Virus record (IMG/VR): IMGVR_UViG_3300032285_003468
Location: 1-64,000 of that record
Strand: one strand, 5' to 3'
DNA length: 64,000 nucleotides
DNA from: a virus
Shown here piece by piece: positions 33,634 through 42,961 of the stretch; the stretch's first letter is position 1, and each line of letters begins with the position of its first letter. The notes under the pieces are model-generated. The model searched no databases. It was not told the origin of the DNA and saw only the letters and a program-made list of their open reading frames with translations. A program made the translations under genes and the position numbers.

Positions 33634-34701
33634 TTAACGGTAGAGACCGTTCATGAGCGGGGAATTCAGCTTGAACCCTTCAGGAAGAAATACCTGCGGA
33701 GTAACCGTTTGAGGAGGCACTACAGGCATGTTTGGAGTAACCATAGTTCCCTGAGGGTTTTGCTCGGTGGGTGGGGTAATCACTGCGCTAGGAACTGGTG
33801 CAACTGGGGCGACCGGTGCGGGCTGAGTCTGATTCTGTCCCCAGTTTGTTCCGAAAACGTAATTCCCCATAGGCTGGAGGATATTGTGGAGTCCCCATCT
33901 TCCCGCTACTGCGGCTATATGACCGGCGTCCTGGGCTCCTGCTGCGATGGTCGAAGCCTCTCCGCGAACTAAGTTACCGGCATCCGTCATTAGGGTGTGT
34001 TTTCCCGAGCTAGGGTTCCGTAGATCATGCGTAGCACCCGTTAAAGCTGAAGGAAGTTTCCATTGATATCCGGAATCGGGGGGCTTAGGTCCGGAGGATG
34101 CGGTATTAACTCCAGGAGAACCCTGAGTCGCCGGAGCGGTAGGATTATGATTAGATTCAACCAAACCCATCTGAGGGGCGCTCTTTACTGGCGCAGCCCC
34201 TCCCGCCGGGTTAGCTCCTGCGGCGGCTTCGTTGACTCCGTTAAGAATGCCGTTGGCGGGGGCTACTGAAAGGGATCCGTTAGATCCGGCGACTGGAACG
34301 GGACTGGCGGACTGGGCGACCGAACCAGGACGATACGTGGCCTCTCCGAAATTACCGTTGGGCCCCTCAATCCGATGGTGTATGAGGCCAGTGGAATCCA
34401 TCCACTCCGAACGGTTTTTCTCGCCCTTCACAGCCCCCGCATCACTAAGGCCCTGACGCATGAAAGTGGAAAGTCCCTTTTGGGGAATCTGCCAAGACTT
34501 GTTATATCCAGCGACTTCCTCGGGGGTCATGGCTTGAGTTGTAAGAGTCGTGCCACCGGTCCCGGCAGTTCCCGGAGCCCCCGGAGTTGCCTGAGCGGGG
34601 CTACCTACCTTGCCGTCTACGGTGCTGCCCGGTCCGGTTCCATAAGCGGTTCCGTTTTTCTTGTTGTAGTCAGCGATTGCTTGATCGGGATTCTGGGCCA
34701 T
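33634..34701 (-). CDS. Gly/Pro-rich probable internal virion protein
   Basis: 355 residues, low complexity: 'PAQATPGAPGTAGTGGTTLTTQAM', 'APVAPVAPVPSAVITPP'. A small ordered region around 70-120 (LSTFMRQGLSDAGAVKGEKNRSEWMDSTGLIHHRIEGPNGNFGEATYRPG). Located between the tail adaptor and two large internal-type proteins, so a virion role is inferred from position. Confidence 0.5.
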   Translation of the reverse strand: MAQNPDQAIADYNKKNGTAYGTGPGSTVDGKVGSPAQATPGAPGTAGTGGTTLTTQAMTPEEVAGYNKSWQIPQKGLSTFMRQGLSDAGAVKGEKNRSEWMDSTGLIHHRIEGPNGNFGEATYRPGSVAQSASPVPVAGSNGSLSVAPANGILNGVNEAAAGANPAGGAAPVKSAPQMGLVESNHNPTAPATQGSPGVNTASSGPKPPDSGYQWKLPSALTGATHDLRNPSSGKHTLMTDAGNLVRGEASTIAAGAQDAGHIAAVAGRWGLHNILQPMGNYVFGTNWGQNQTQPAPVAPVAPVPSAVITPPTEQNPQGTMVTPNMPVVPPQTVTPQVFLPEGFKLNSPLMNGLYR

Positions 34702-34713
34702 AGGGGTGTGGGG

Positions 34714-35706
34714 TTAGTAACGGGCTGGGATGCGCATCGAGGATGCGATAGGGTTCATTTGAAGAGTGATCACGGGGTCTCCCATGTCCTCTTTCAACTC
34801 AGCATTCAGAAGCTGAAGGGCTTTGTTGAAATACTCTTCGGCACGCTCGATGTCGTTTTTATCTTCATACTGAAGAGCCATGAGGGTAAGTTTCAAAGCG
34901 CCTTCGTTGGTCGGCACTATCACGGTTTCGTCGTCCGGGCCGTTAACAAGCTCCACGTAGCGACGCTTGCAGAGGCAGTTGACTCGGGTAGAAAACTCAG
35001 ACGATCCCAACTTGTATCGCTTGTAGTTTGGAACGGTTTCCGTAGCCTCATAATCAGCGATCAGGCTTTTCTGAGTGAGGTCGTCCGGGTTTACCGCAAA
35101 AAGGTTTATGGTACCCTGCGACACTGGTTTATGGATCTCTGTGATCTTGCCCCAGGTGACGGGATTGTACGTGACGTTCAGCGGCACGGTACGGTAAGCG
35201 TCTCCGTTTGAGTCAAATACGTCGTTTCCGTATTGATCCAGACCGCGAACTTTGATCGTCAGAGAGGTGTCGTCCGGGTCGGTGCTTTCAAATCTGATAA
35301 AGAAAGGCTTGGTGGGGTCGGTATAAACAGGATACCCGTCACCCATATCCACGGCCATCTGCATCGAGGTGCCGGGAGAAAGCTGTCCATTTCCTCCGGC
35401 AATGTACTCTTGCCAACGGGGAAAAACCAATCTTGGGATGGCGGGAAGCCCGGATGCCCCGAACTGAATCCCGCAAACGGACTGAAATTGCCGGGGTAGA
35501 GTGAGGTACTGGACCGGCTCGTCTGGGAACCAATTTCCGCTTGGGACGTTGTTAAACGAAACGGTGGCCATCAGGCCCTTCCACTTTCCGGAGTTATAGA
35601 TTCGCTCTAGGGCGGAGTTGATTCGTTCCGTCACGACGGCCGAATCCAACGTCGGGGAGACGTACTTGTAGAGCTTGATTCTGGCTTGAGAAAGGGTTAG
35701 TGGCAT
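34714..35706 (-). CDS. Tail tubular protein A-like adaptor
   Basis: 330 residues. Resembles podovirus gp11-type proteins: an N-terminal helical start (LTLSQARIKLYKYVSPTLDSAVVTERINSALERIYNSGKWKGLMATVSF), a beta-rich middle and a helical end ('EGALKLTLMALQYEDKNDIERAEEYFNKALQLLNAELKEDMG') that would contact the portal. Normal gp11 is about 200 residues; the extra 130 are beta (LTIKVRGLDQYGNDVFDSNGDAYR). It marks the genome as short-tailed. A 16-bp sequence inside it (ACCAGTGTCGCAGGGT, minus) recurs in the lipoprotein gene at 47.4 kb. Confidence 0.6.
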   Translation of the reverse strand: MPLTLSQARIKLYKYVSPTLDSAVVTERINSALERIYNSGKWKGLMATVSFNNVPSGNWFPDEPVQYLTLPRQFQSVCGIQFGASGLPAIPRLVFPRWQEYIAGGNGQLSPGTSMQMAVDMGDGYPVYTDPTKPFFIRFESTDPDDTSLTIKVRGLDQYGNDVFDSNGDAYRTVPLNVTYNPVTWGKITEIHKPVSQGTINLFAVNPDDLTQKSLIADYEATETVPNYKRYKLGSSEFSTRVNCLCKRRYVELVNGPDDETVIVPTNEGALKLTLMALQYEDKNDIERAEEYFNKALQLLNAELKEDMGDPVITLQMNPIASSMRIPARY

Positions 35707-35814
35707 CTGGAAAGGGTTGAGGTTAAACGGAAATCACCAGCCCTTTACCAGAAGGCTATCGTGGGAGAATGTGCAGGGAAAGCGTGTCATCTGTCAAGAT
35801 TTAATTACGGTATA

Positions 35815-36297
35815 TTACAAAGGGGTAGCGTTGGCATCTTTTTCTGAAAGAATGGGGTCTACCTCAAGGGGCCAGGGGATACCGCAAGAATCCCACCTGA
35901 CGCATCTCTCGTCTGACTCAACTCTTGGATAATCTACGCAATAAATCACCTTTGCCATATCCGATACCGCTAGAAAACCATGAGCAAATCCCCGTGGTAC
36001 TACCAACTTCTCACTAGTTCCTTCACTTAAATAACGCCATCCGGCCTTACCGAAAGTCTTAGAATACGGCCTGACGTCCACCCAAGCGTCGAATATCTCT
36101 CCTGAAAGAACCAGGATTTCTTTTTTCTGGGGGTATTCCTCTTGGTAGTGCATACCCCTCAACACGTTTTTCTTCGATACCGAAACATTGGTTTGGCTAA
36201 ACCCACTCGAAGAACCGACCTCCGAGAAGTATCCCCTTGAGTCGTAAAACTTTTTTACGATTTCGACCACAGGACCGGATGATTTGTCAAAGTTCAT
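35815..36297 (-). CDS. RmlC-like dTDP-sugar 3,5-epimerase
   Basis: 160 residues (usual length about 180-190). Cupin motifs of the RmlC family: 'DSRGYFSEV' (16-24), 'SQTNVSVSKKNVLRGMHYQ' (with the expected catalytic His at about 50), 'LVVPRGFAHGFLAV' and 'WDSCGIPWP'. It should epimerise dTDP-4-keto-6-deoxy-glucose, giving a rhamnose-type precursor; other genes of the rhamnose pathway are absent, so host precursors would be needed. It overlaps the adjacent glycosyltransferase by 11 bp. AT-rich like the rest of the block. Confidence 0.85.
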   Translation of the reverse strand: MNFDKSSGPVVEIVKKFYDSRGYFSEVGSSSGFSQTNVSVSKKNVLRGMHYQEEYPQKKEILVLSGEIFDAWVDVRPYSKTFGKAGWRYLSEGTSEKLVVPRGFAHGFLAVSDMAKVIYCVDYPRVESDERCVRWDSCGIPWPLEVDPILSEKDANATPL

Positions 36298-37054
36298 TGG
36301 TCGTAGCTTGTTCGAGAGGGTGACGGAGGTAATCTTTTAGGATTTTAATCAAATTAAACGCCAGTCTCATACGAGATCTGCTGCCTCCCGAAAAATGTAG
36401 AAAACTAACGTCATCAAAACATTTTGGATACTCCTCATGAAATTCGCTGTGATTAAAAATCCGAGTCATTTTTCGCGAACAATCTTTCTTTTCTACTCTA
36501 TTCTTGTTCATGACGTATCCAAAGAAAGCATCCTCAGATCTCATTTTGGTATCTAGGGAATAGATAAGATCAACGTCCAGAACTAGGTCCTTCCATACCC
36601 TGGCTCGGGTAAAATAAGTTCCCCCCTCGAAATAGCTGTTCGGGATATCCGCAATGAAATCTCTCCAAGATACACTTTCGCCCACGTACTCGGCATCGCC
36701 CCCAAGGAAACGCACAAAATCCAAATTTAAAACCAACATATCTACGTCAATCTTTTGAATCCAATCCGAAGTATCAGATAATTCTGAAAGCATTTTGAAA
36801 GCAAAGTATTCGTTTTTAATTAGAGCCATACCGTTGCGTTTTACCTTTCCGTGTTGCGAAATTACTATTTCCACGGGGATTCCCAGTTCCATTAGATCAG
36901 AAAGCTGAATCTCTGAAAGCGGCCTATCTGGATTTACGAAAATCCAGAACTTATCAACAAACTTGTGGTAATCTAAATACTTCCAAGTTTCCAACGACAT
37001 TAAGAGATATTGAAATACCCCTCCGTCGGCTATGTAAAAGGGGACAATCTTCAC
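36287..37054 (-). CDS. GT-A fold glycosyltransferase
   Basis: 255 residues. An Asp-x-Asp motif 'KIDVDML' (D103, D105) follows a strand-helix Rossmann-type start ('VPFYIADGGVFQYLLMSLETWKYLDYH...'). No strong match to a numbered GT family that I can name. It overlaps the GT4-like gene by ATGA. Predicted to transfer sugar from a nucleotide sugar in the cytoplasm. Confidence 0.65.
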   Translation of the reverse strand: MKIVPFYIADGGVFQYLLMSLETWKYLDYHKFVDKFWIFVNPDRPLSEIQLSDLMELGIPVEIVISQHGKVKRNGMALIKNEYFAFKMLSELSDTSDWIQKIDVDMLVLNLDFVRFLGGDAEYVGESVSWRDFIADIPNSYFEGGTYFTRARVWKDLVLDVDLIYSLDTKMRSEDAFFGYVMNKNRVEKKDCSRKMTRIFNHSEFHEEYPKCFDDVSFLHFSGGSRSRMRLAFNLIKILKDYLRHPLEQATTNEL

Positions 37055-38115
37055 CGTCCCAGTATTTCTGTTAGGTATTCTTCAATAGACCTACCCATCG
37101 CGTCAGGAGTAAATCTATCCAACCTCCCTACAGGCTTTCTATTTTTGCGGTAAGAGCTTTCTACTATTTGGAAAAACAGTTCCGTTAGGTCTCCCAGTCT
37201 AAAAAACAAAGCATCCGGAAAAACTTTACGATAGGAACCTACGTCCGATAACAAAAGTGGAAGCTCACAGAGAGACGCTTCGATAGCCGTAAGATCAAAC
37301 CCTTGATTGCGAGCGGTTAGATTCAGGTATAGATCCATCGCCGAATAGTAATCAGCCATTTTATCAGGAGGCTCCGAAGGTCTGAATATGACTTTGGGAT
37401 GTCGAAACAGTTCCCCTGAAAAGGGTCCCGATCCAACGGCCAGGATCACTACGTGAGCCGGTAGTAGATCGAGCAAAGGCAGAAGCTGGCCTATCCCTTT
37501 ATCTGGAACAAGCCTCCCCACTATACCCACGCAAAACTGATCTGGTTTTATGCCCAACTCATTCCTCATGTAAGTGGGATCTTTGGGATATACTCCCCCT
37601 CTACCCGCCGGAATCACCCTTATACGATTCGGATCTCCGCCATTATCTACGATAAGATCAGCTTCGTGCGGAGCGATAGCAATGTGCCAGGGGTAGTTTA
37701 AAATATCGGTGTCGAATTTCTTGTCCTCGCAGGGAATTCCCAGTTTACGTAGGTTCAACGCATCTTGCTGACTTCCGATCCCGTGCCAATGCGCTACAAC
37801 GGGAATGTCACCTCCTAGGTGACGTCTACCCGCCGAAGAATGTGAGTAGACCAAATCAAACCCTCCAATCTGAAGGAACTTTTCAAAAGACTTATCGAAG
37901 TACTCGGTAGAATACTTACCCTTGGGACTGTCCGAAAAATGAATTACTAGGTTTCCGTCAAACCGCTCCCGCAGTGACTGATTATCGCAACTCGTTGTAA
38001 AAACGTGAACTTCGTGGCCCAAGTTAGCCAGAACGTTTGCCGTATCTCTGGCGGCAACTTGCATACCCCCGAGTCCGTGATCAGTCCATACCCTGCAATA
38101 CATAGCAATCTTCAT
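37051..38115 (-). CDS. GT4-like glycosyltransferase
   Basis: 354 residues, GT-B fold. N-terminal 'GLGGMQVAARDTANVLANLGHEVHVFT' and 'FDLVYSHSS'; C-terminal 'VGIVGRLVPDKGIGQLLPLL' and 'TAIEASLCELPLLLSDVGSY' near 280 (the E-x7-E-like nucleotide-sugar motif). Retaining GT4-type enzyme; donor and acceptor unknown. Part of a tightly overlapping block. Confidence 0.85.
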   Translation of the reverse strand: MKIAMYCRVWTDHGLGGMQVAARDTANVLANLGHEVHVFTTSCDNQSLRERFDGNLVIHFSDSPKGKYSTEYFDKSFEKFLQIGGFDLVYSHSSAGRRHLGGDIPVVAHWHGIGSQQDALNLRKLGIPCEDKKFDTDILNYPWHIAIAPHEADLIVDNGGDPNRIRVIPAGRGGVYPKDPTYMRNELGIKPDQFCVGIVGRLVPDKGIGQLLPLLDLLPAHVVILAVGSGPFSGELFRHPKVIFRPSEPPDKMADYYSAMDLYLNLTARNQGFDLTAIEASLCELPLLLSDVGSYRKVFPDALFFRLGDLTELFFQIVESSYRKNRKPVGRLDRFTPDAMGRSIEEYLTEILGR

Positions 38116-38121
38116 AAACGA

Positions 38122-38790
38122 TTACAGGAGTGATTTTATTTTTGTGGCTATGTCTGCCACATCCACTTCTATGGAGGTCGAGTTCTTATCAGCAATTTTT
38201 ATTCCTGAGGGAATCGCTTGACTAGCTGAATACTTCAGTCCGAAAACCTCAGCCATCCTCCGATATCCTCCCCAAGAAATGCCGTGCGGATTCATTTCAA
38301 TCACTAAAGACCCGGGTTGCATAAAAATCATATTCGTCAGTCCTGCTCCGTGCGCCCCGATTAACAACACTGAATCTTTTGCCTGTTGCATCTGCTGATC
38401 AAAGCTCAGTTCTTCAGCCACCATTATTTCCACTGGATATCCCAGGGACGCCATATAATCTAAAAGTACACTTTGGTTTGACAGTTTTCGTGTACTTGTT
38501 CTTTCGATTAAAGTTATTATTTCTCTTTTCCTCGTCACCCCCTCGGAAATTTTTCTCATTACGGGACGCATAGCATCGGATACCCCTCCCGCTCTAGGTA
38601 CTACCACTGAATTAGATTTATAAAGTGGTCGGTTAACCTTATCGGCATACTTTAACATTACGTCCTTAAAGTCTCCTCCGTAGCAAATTTCGTCACCCGG
38701 GACATAGAGTTTGTGAAACTCCGGCATATATTCGGCCATAAAATGATAATAATTCTGTATGTGACTGCCTACAAAAAGGAGGGATTTCAT
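38122..38790 (-). CDS. GT61-like glycosyltransferase
   Basis: 222 residues from ATG 38790, whose ATGA overlaps the upstream stop; an earlier ATG would overlap further. Core 'LLIGAHGAGLTNMIFMQPGSLVIEMNP' (about 141-165) is the GT61/DUF563 hallmark, preceded by a catalytic-domain start 'YYHFMAEYMPEFHKL'. Shorter than typical GT61 proteins (350+), so only the core domain is kept. Confidence 0.8.
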   Translation of the reverse strand: MKSLLFVGSHIQNYYHFMAEYMPEFHKLYVPGDEICYGGDFKDVMLKYADKVNRPLYKSNSVVVPRAGGVSDAMRPVMRKISEGVTRKREIITLIERTSTRKLSNQSVLLDYMASLGYPVEIMVAEELSFDQQMQQAKDSVLLIGAHGAGLTNMIFMQPGSLVIEMNPHGISWGGYRRMAEVFGLKYSASQAIPSGIKIADKNSTSIEVDVADIATKIKSLL

Positions 38791-39410
38791 AAATTTGTTT
38801 GGCACCACTCTACCGCTTTTTGACGGTACTTCCAGTGCTCTGGGTGTTTGTGAATCGCGTACGGTGCAGGCAGAGGTAGATAGGGAACCGGGTAAGCAAA
38901 ACCCCCTTTGGTGATTCCGGATAAAAGAATGTCCTCCCCGTTTCCCACAGGAACTCCCCCAACAAATTCCTGGAATGCATTGAAATGTTGTAATGCTTTA
39001 GCGCAGATCGATGGAGACGTGATCATCCCACGGGTCAGTACTACCTGGCATTTACCAAAGCAATCTTCACCGTATTTCCCCCCTACAATTCTTCTACCCT
39101 CTATACTGTGGGGTTTTCCCGAATTAGACTTCCACATCCCATAGAGAAATTGAACCGAACTTTCCGGAATCTCCAGATCGTCGTCCGCAATTAAAACAGC
39201 GGGGGTGCGGCAAAGAGACGCTACAGCAAACCTACTAAAAAGTCCTAAATCTTCGGAAGAGGATATACAAACAGCCCCCTCGGGAAACACGGGGTCGCCG
39301 TTGTTAACCACATACACTTTTGAAAACTTACCGTAGTGAGCCGATAATCGGATCACGTTGTCGGGCCGTTTCCAATTAAGGATTACAGTTGATAGGGATG
39401 ATGGGTTCAA
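38787..39410 (-). CDS. GT64/exostosin-like glycosyltransferase
   Basis: 207 residues. Starts 'LSTVILNWKRPDNVIRL' (GT-A), with 'VLIADDDLEIP' (DDD, 76-78) for metal and nucleotide sugar, and 'EFVGGVPVGNGEDILLSGI' near the C-terminal acidic catalytic site, matching bacterial GT64-like proteins. Overlaps both neighbours (35 and 4 bp). Confidence 0.7.
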   Translation of the reverse strand: MNPSSLSTVILNWKRPDNVIRLSAHYGKFSKVYVVNNGDPVFPEGAVCISSSEDLGLFSRFAVASLCRTPAVLIADDDLEIPESSVQFLYGMWKSNSGKPHSIEGRRIVGGKYGEDCFGKCQVVLTRGMITSPSICAKALQHFNAFQEFVGGVPVGNGEDILLSGITKGGFAYPVPYLPLPAPYAIHKHPEHWKYRQKAVEWCQTNL

Positions 39411-40152
39411 GGTCTAGGTGAGATTTGCTGAAATTGATGTTCACTCTTGCAGATCCCCAACCGGTTAGGTTGGCTATAAACTTCCCATTGCTTAAATTGT
39501 CTAGGCTCAGGTTTTGGTTTTGGCACTTGAGGTCCAGCCAGCTTTTATATCCGGTATTGGCGGCTTTATCCGCGTAATTATTTGGAACTGGAGATAAATA
39601 GTTAAAATCGACTATCTGATTTATGCTTATCCCAGATAGAGCCGCGCGGGCTAAAATATCACTGTCTTGATAACCGTGCGGTAGAAAGGATTCATCGTAG
39701 CCCCCCAAAGCGTAAAACCATTCTTTGGCCATGCCTATTCTACCAAAAGTTCCATCGTGTACGTCAGCGTATAGATGAGCTACCTTTCGGTCGCCGTCGA
39801 TCAAGTGTTCGTCCAATAGAACCCGCACTCCCTGTAGGTAATTGTCTGCGTCAAGATTCATCAAAAAAGGTGCGTCTGCCATCCGGTGAGCTAAGTTCTT
39901 CGCTTTAGAACAATCGTAAACCGAGACGTCCTGAACTTTAACGATCTTAATTTGCCCGTTTGAAAGCAGGTTTTTTATTCCGGGATAGTGGTAAAGATAC
40001 TTTTCCAAACCATCAGAGCTTCCATAATCAACGATCACGAGTTGCTCGTCATCTTTTAAAAGGCTGAGATTAACTGGGAATGTAAAAGCAAACTGCCACA
40101 GACGATTCATTATCTGAGTGCAGTACGAAACCTTTGGGGTGAAAGCTACCAT
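39376..40152 (-). CDS. GT2 family glycosyltransferase
   Basis: 258 residues from ATG 40152, which overlaps the upstream stop (ATGGTAG); a longer reading would lie within the zinc-protein gene. Motifs: 'VIVDYGSSDG' (39-48), 'KAKNLAHRMADAPFLMNLDADNYL' (DAD, 101-103), 'GYDESFLPHGYQDSDILARA' (ED-like catalytic region). GT-A inverting enzyme; substrate unknown. Confidence 0.8.
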   Translation of the reverse strand: MVAFTPKVSYCTQIMNRLWQFAFTFPVNLSLLKDDEQLVIVDYGSSDGLEKYLYHYPGIKNLLSNGQIKIVKVQDVSVYDCSKAKNLAHRMADAPFLMNLDADNYLQGVRVLLDEHLIDGDRKVAHLYADVHDGTFGRIGMAKEWFYALGGYDESFLPHGYQDSDILARAALSGISINQIVDFNYLSPVPNNYADKAANTGYKSWLDLKCQNQNLSLDNLSNGKFIANLTGWGSARVNINFSKSHLDLEPIIPINCNP

Positions 40153-40463
40153 TTGCCTAGGGGACAGGAAGCAGTAGCTAGTTTTAATTTGATAAGCGTA
40201 GAGCACCCACACTCAAGGCACTTTCCGGTATTGCTAAAAGCGGTAGGGTCAAATTTATCACACCCCCGGCAAGTCGCATTTCTTTTATCCAGGGTAGTTT
40301 CGTCCACTACCGGAAAACCCTCTTTAGCCCATTCCGAAAGGGATTTGGTAAAATCAACCGCTTTTGAGAAGGGCTGTTTAAGTAATTCCTCCCGCTTTTT
40401 CTGTATTTCCTGCCTTCCCCGCAAGAAGGGGGGTACATATTGATTGTTGTCAGATTCGCTCAT
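40146..40463 (-). CDS. Zinc-ribbon protein
   Basis: 105 residues from ATG 40463; a longer reading overlaps the upstream gene. The C-terminus carries 'CRGCDKFDPTAFSNTGKCLECGCSTLIKLKLATASCPLGKW': six Cys in C-x2-C...C-x2-C-x-C...C, ending C-P-x-G-K-W. I know this from small phage proteins next to glycosyltransferases; it may help a glycosyltransferase or redox function. Charged helical N-terminus. Confidence 0.7.
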   Translation of the reverse strand: MSESDNNQYVPPFLRGRQEIQKKREELLKQPFSKAVDFTKSLSEWAKEGFPVVDETTLDKRNATCRGCDKFDPTAFSNTGKCLECGCSTLIKLKLATASCPLGKW

Positions 40464-40482
40464 GTTACAGCAAGATTTCACA

Positions 40483-40719
40483 TTAACCACCTTCTTGTTC
40501 GACACCGCCATTATTCCAACCGTAATCAATGCAGTTGTCATCGTCTGCCAAGGTCACAGTTATCGTTACACTGGGGGGGGTAACCTGATCGTTTCCATCG
40601 TCTCCTCGAGTGTCGTAGTAAAGAGGTATTTCTTTACCGAAAAAAGTTAACGTGCCCGCCGATTCCCAATCAGAAAGGGGGGATGAGACTAAAGAAGTTT
40701 GATTAGTTGGATCGGACAT
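40483..40719 (-). CDS. Small hypothetical virion-type protein
   Basis: 78 residues from ATG 40719 (2 bp after the upstream stop). Ser/Thr-rich start, then beta (TLTFFGKEIPLYYDTRGDDGNDQVTPPSVTITVTLADDD), Gly/Glu tail. Function unknown. Confidence 0.5.
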   Translation of the reverse strand: MSDPTNQTSLVSSPLSDWESAGTLTFFGKEIPLYYDTRGDDGNDQVTPPSVTITVTLADDDNCIDYGWNNGGVEQEGG

Positions 40720-40721
40720 AA

Positions 40722-41513
40722 CTAATGAACTGCTCCACCGCAAGTATATTTGTTACCCGGGTTACCATACGCCTGTGAATTGCATCCTATTGAAGGATAG
40801 TACTCACCATTATATACAAGTACTGGACTAAACCCAACATTGATGCCTAGCCACGCCATTACCGAATAAGCACCATCAGTTCCCTTGTTAAGTGTGTCGT
40901 GTAAAACAAGTGCGGGATTACCGCTATAGTAGTAAAAATTACCATACTGATTGAGGCCGTAATTTGCTGAAAACGCAGCTTCTGGGTTCGCGCAAACCTT
41001 TAATGGAAATAAATTGTCATCGTCCGATAAATCCAAATGCGTAATGTGGTCATAAGGTTTGTAATCTTGGACGTTTCCTTGAGAATCAAATTTTTCGGTT
41101 TCTGATCCTGTGACCCTCCCCACGTATGAGCCGTAGAAGTAACTGTAGCTTTCATCTACGTAGACGTAAAAAGTGTCTTCGGCTGAATTATATGTACTGG
41201 GAGGATCTACAATTTCATAACAACTTCCCCACGATTGAGTAGAGTATTTAGACCCGGGAGTCCCTGAGTCAATGGTAACCTTATATTGTTTAGCTCTCCA
41301 ATAAAGCTGCATAAGTTCTTCAAGGCTAAACCCCACCGGATAAGCGGTTCCGTCTCCGACTACCGAAACCATTTCACTAGAAGATTTAGATGGATTACTT
41401 TGATAAAGAGTGGTTCCATCCCACCACTCGACCTTTTCCCCATCTTCCGCGTATTCTGTAATACAGTTCGGGGGAGGTAGGTACCCTTTTGTATATGTAA
41501 GAGAAATAGCCAT
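40722..41513 (-). CDS. Hypothetical virion-type protein
   Basis: 263 residues from ATG 41513, in a TAATG overlap with the upstream stop. Tyr/Ser/Asp-rich, beta-type: 'EDTFYVYVDESYSYFYGSYVGRVTGSETEKFDSQGNVQDYKPYDHITHLDLSDDD'. Five Cys near the C-terminal half. Composition suits a tail or surface protein; no family recognised. Confidence 0.55.
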   Translation of the reverse strand: MAISLTYTKGYLPPPNCITEYAEDGEKVEWWDGTTLYQSNPSKSSSEMVSVVGDGTAYPVGFSLEELMQLYWRAKQYKVTIDSGTPGSKYSTQSWGSCYEIVDPPSTYNSAEDTFYVYVDESYSYFYGSYVGRVTGSETEKFDSQGNVQDYKPYDHITHLDLSDDDNLFPLKVCANPEAAFSANYGLNQYGNFYYYSGNPALVLHDTLNKGTDGAYSVMAWLGINVGFSPVLVYNGEYYPSIGCNSQAYGNPGNKYTCGGAVH

Positions 41514-42961
41514 TAGTAGGGAATTGGGTAGTTGGCTGCCTTGCCGCCAATGCAAATAGAACTCATCACTAGATTTGTTGTGACATACTGCTCGGGGAAA
41601 CCCCCAACTATCTTGGCCAAGGCTATCCTCGCTTTGTTCTGTTTCTTCGGACTACCTCCATCGTCTTCCACGTAAGAACCCGTAGTCCAGGCATTCGCCG
41701 TACCGTTAAATGAACTGTCGCATTTAATGTTGGCTGAAGTGACGCTTCCATCACTTGTGCTGATTCCCAACTCTAAATAGACATAATTTCCGTCTGTAGC
41801 GGATACCCATCCGTTAATTCCACTGGAGTTTCGGCTGGGGGGAGTTGGGTTTTGAGTACCTCCTGAAGGGGCACTCGGTGCAGTACCCGGGGTTCCCCCA
41901 GATCCTCCCCCTCCGGTGTTAGTATCGGTGGGGGTAGATAGGAGTCCGGTAATAGATTGAGTGTCCCCCGGTTTTAGCGATTTAAAAAGATGCGAATAGT
42001 AGACCACCCCAACTTGTGCGCTCCCGTTGGTTTCTTTCCGCATGATTACTTTGAAAGGGTGCGTAAAGGCGTCGTAATACTCGTCAGCGTTTCTAGGTAC
42101 TCCGCTGCTGGCGGGCAAATTGGCAACGCTTTGAAAAGCGGCTAGAACCTTCTTTCTACCATCCGCTCTCGTCAACAATACTGGGATATACTTATCTCCC
42201 AGTTTGGACATCGTAAATGCAGCAAGGGCTTCTTTTCTCTTTTCAGGATCAGTAATCGCATTGATCCTGGAGTTCTCCGCCAATCTTTCTTGGTAATCCT
42301 TTTGACTTTCACCATTGTGCCGATACTGGTCGGCCATCCGGGCTTTGCCAGTTTCGTACTCTTTATCCGACATACTACTGACCTTGGAGGCGTTTACCTC
42401 CATCTGATCGTCATACGATTTGGTGGCTTGAGCCTTTGCTTCCTCGGAGGAAACCTTGCCGCCAGAGTCTTTCTGAATCTGATTCGCTATTGCTTTAATC
42501 GTGTCTTCTTTGGACATCGGAGTAGAACTAGTTCCTAGATACGTAGCAAAATCCGAAGAAGTCTTCTGCTCTAATGCCACCCGGGTTCTATAATCTTCCG
42601 GCATCTCCATCGGAGTAGAAACCGAAACTCCCATCGACCCCGAAGCAGGTTTAGCGGCCGGTAATGGGAAATCTACCTTGCCGCCGGAAACGTCCGCAGG
42701 CTGACCAGCTACGGTTACGTTGTTCTTTACAAAATCTTTGATGGTATTGACTACAGACTCCTGGGTAACTGGTTGCGTCGGAACCCCAGATAACTGCGGC
42801 ATCGGAGGGGGTGCCACATATTCTGATTTCGGTAAAGACGGAGAATTGGAGGGCTGCTGAGTAAGGGTTACCGGATCAGCAGGCGAGTTCTTCGTCAGAG
42901 GTACGTTGGGTACCGGTGGCGGGTTAGGGGGCAGGTTGGATTTAGGAGTCTCGTCACTCAT
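41513..42961 (-). CDS. Hypothetical virion-type protein with Pro-rich start
   Basis: 482 residues: Pro-rich disordered start (1-60), helical acidic middle (about 110-270: 'SKEDTIKAIANQIQKDSGGKVSSEEAKAQATKSYDDQM'), Gly/Pro/Thr linker (about 345-385) and a beta C-terminal domain (NGWVSATDGNYVYLELGISTSDGSVTSANIKCDSSFNG). Part of a set with its two downstream neighbours. Structural role inferred from position. Confidence 0.55.
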   Translation of the reverse strand: MSDETPKSNLPPNPPPVPNVPLTKNSPADPVTLTQQPSNSPSLPKSEYVAPPPMPQLSGVPTQPVTQESVVNTIKDFVKNNVTVAGQPADVSGGKVDFPLPAAKPASGSMGVSVSTPMEMPEDYRTRVALEQKTSSDFATYLGTSSTPMSKEDTIKAIANQIQKDSGGKVSSEEAKAQATKSYDDQMEVNASKVSSMSDKEYETGKARMADQYRHNGESQKDYQERLAENSRINAITDPEKRKEALAAFTMSKLGDKYIPVLLTRADGRKKVLAAFQSVANLPASSGVPRNADEYYDAFTHPFKVIMRKETNGSAQVGVVYYSHLFKSLKPGDTQSITGLLSTPTDTNTGGGGSGGTPGTAPSAPSGGTQNPTPPSRNSSGINGWVSATDGNYVYLELGISTSDGSVTSANIKCDSSFNGTANAWTTGSYVEDDGGSPKKQNKARIALAKIVGGFPEQYVTTNLVMSSICIGGKAANYPIPY

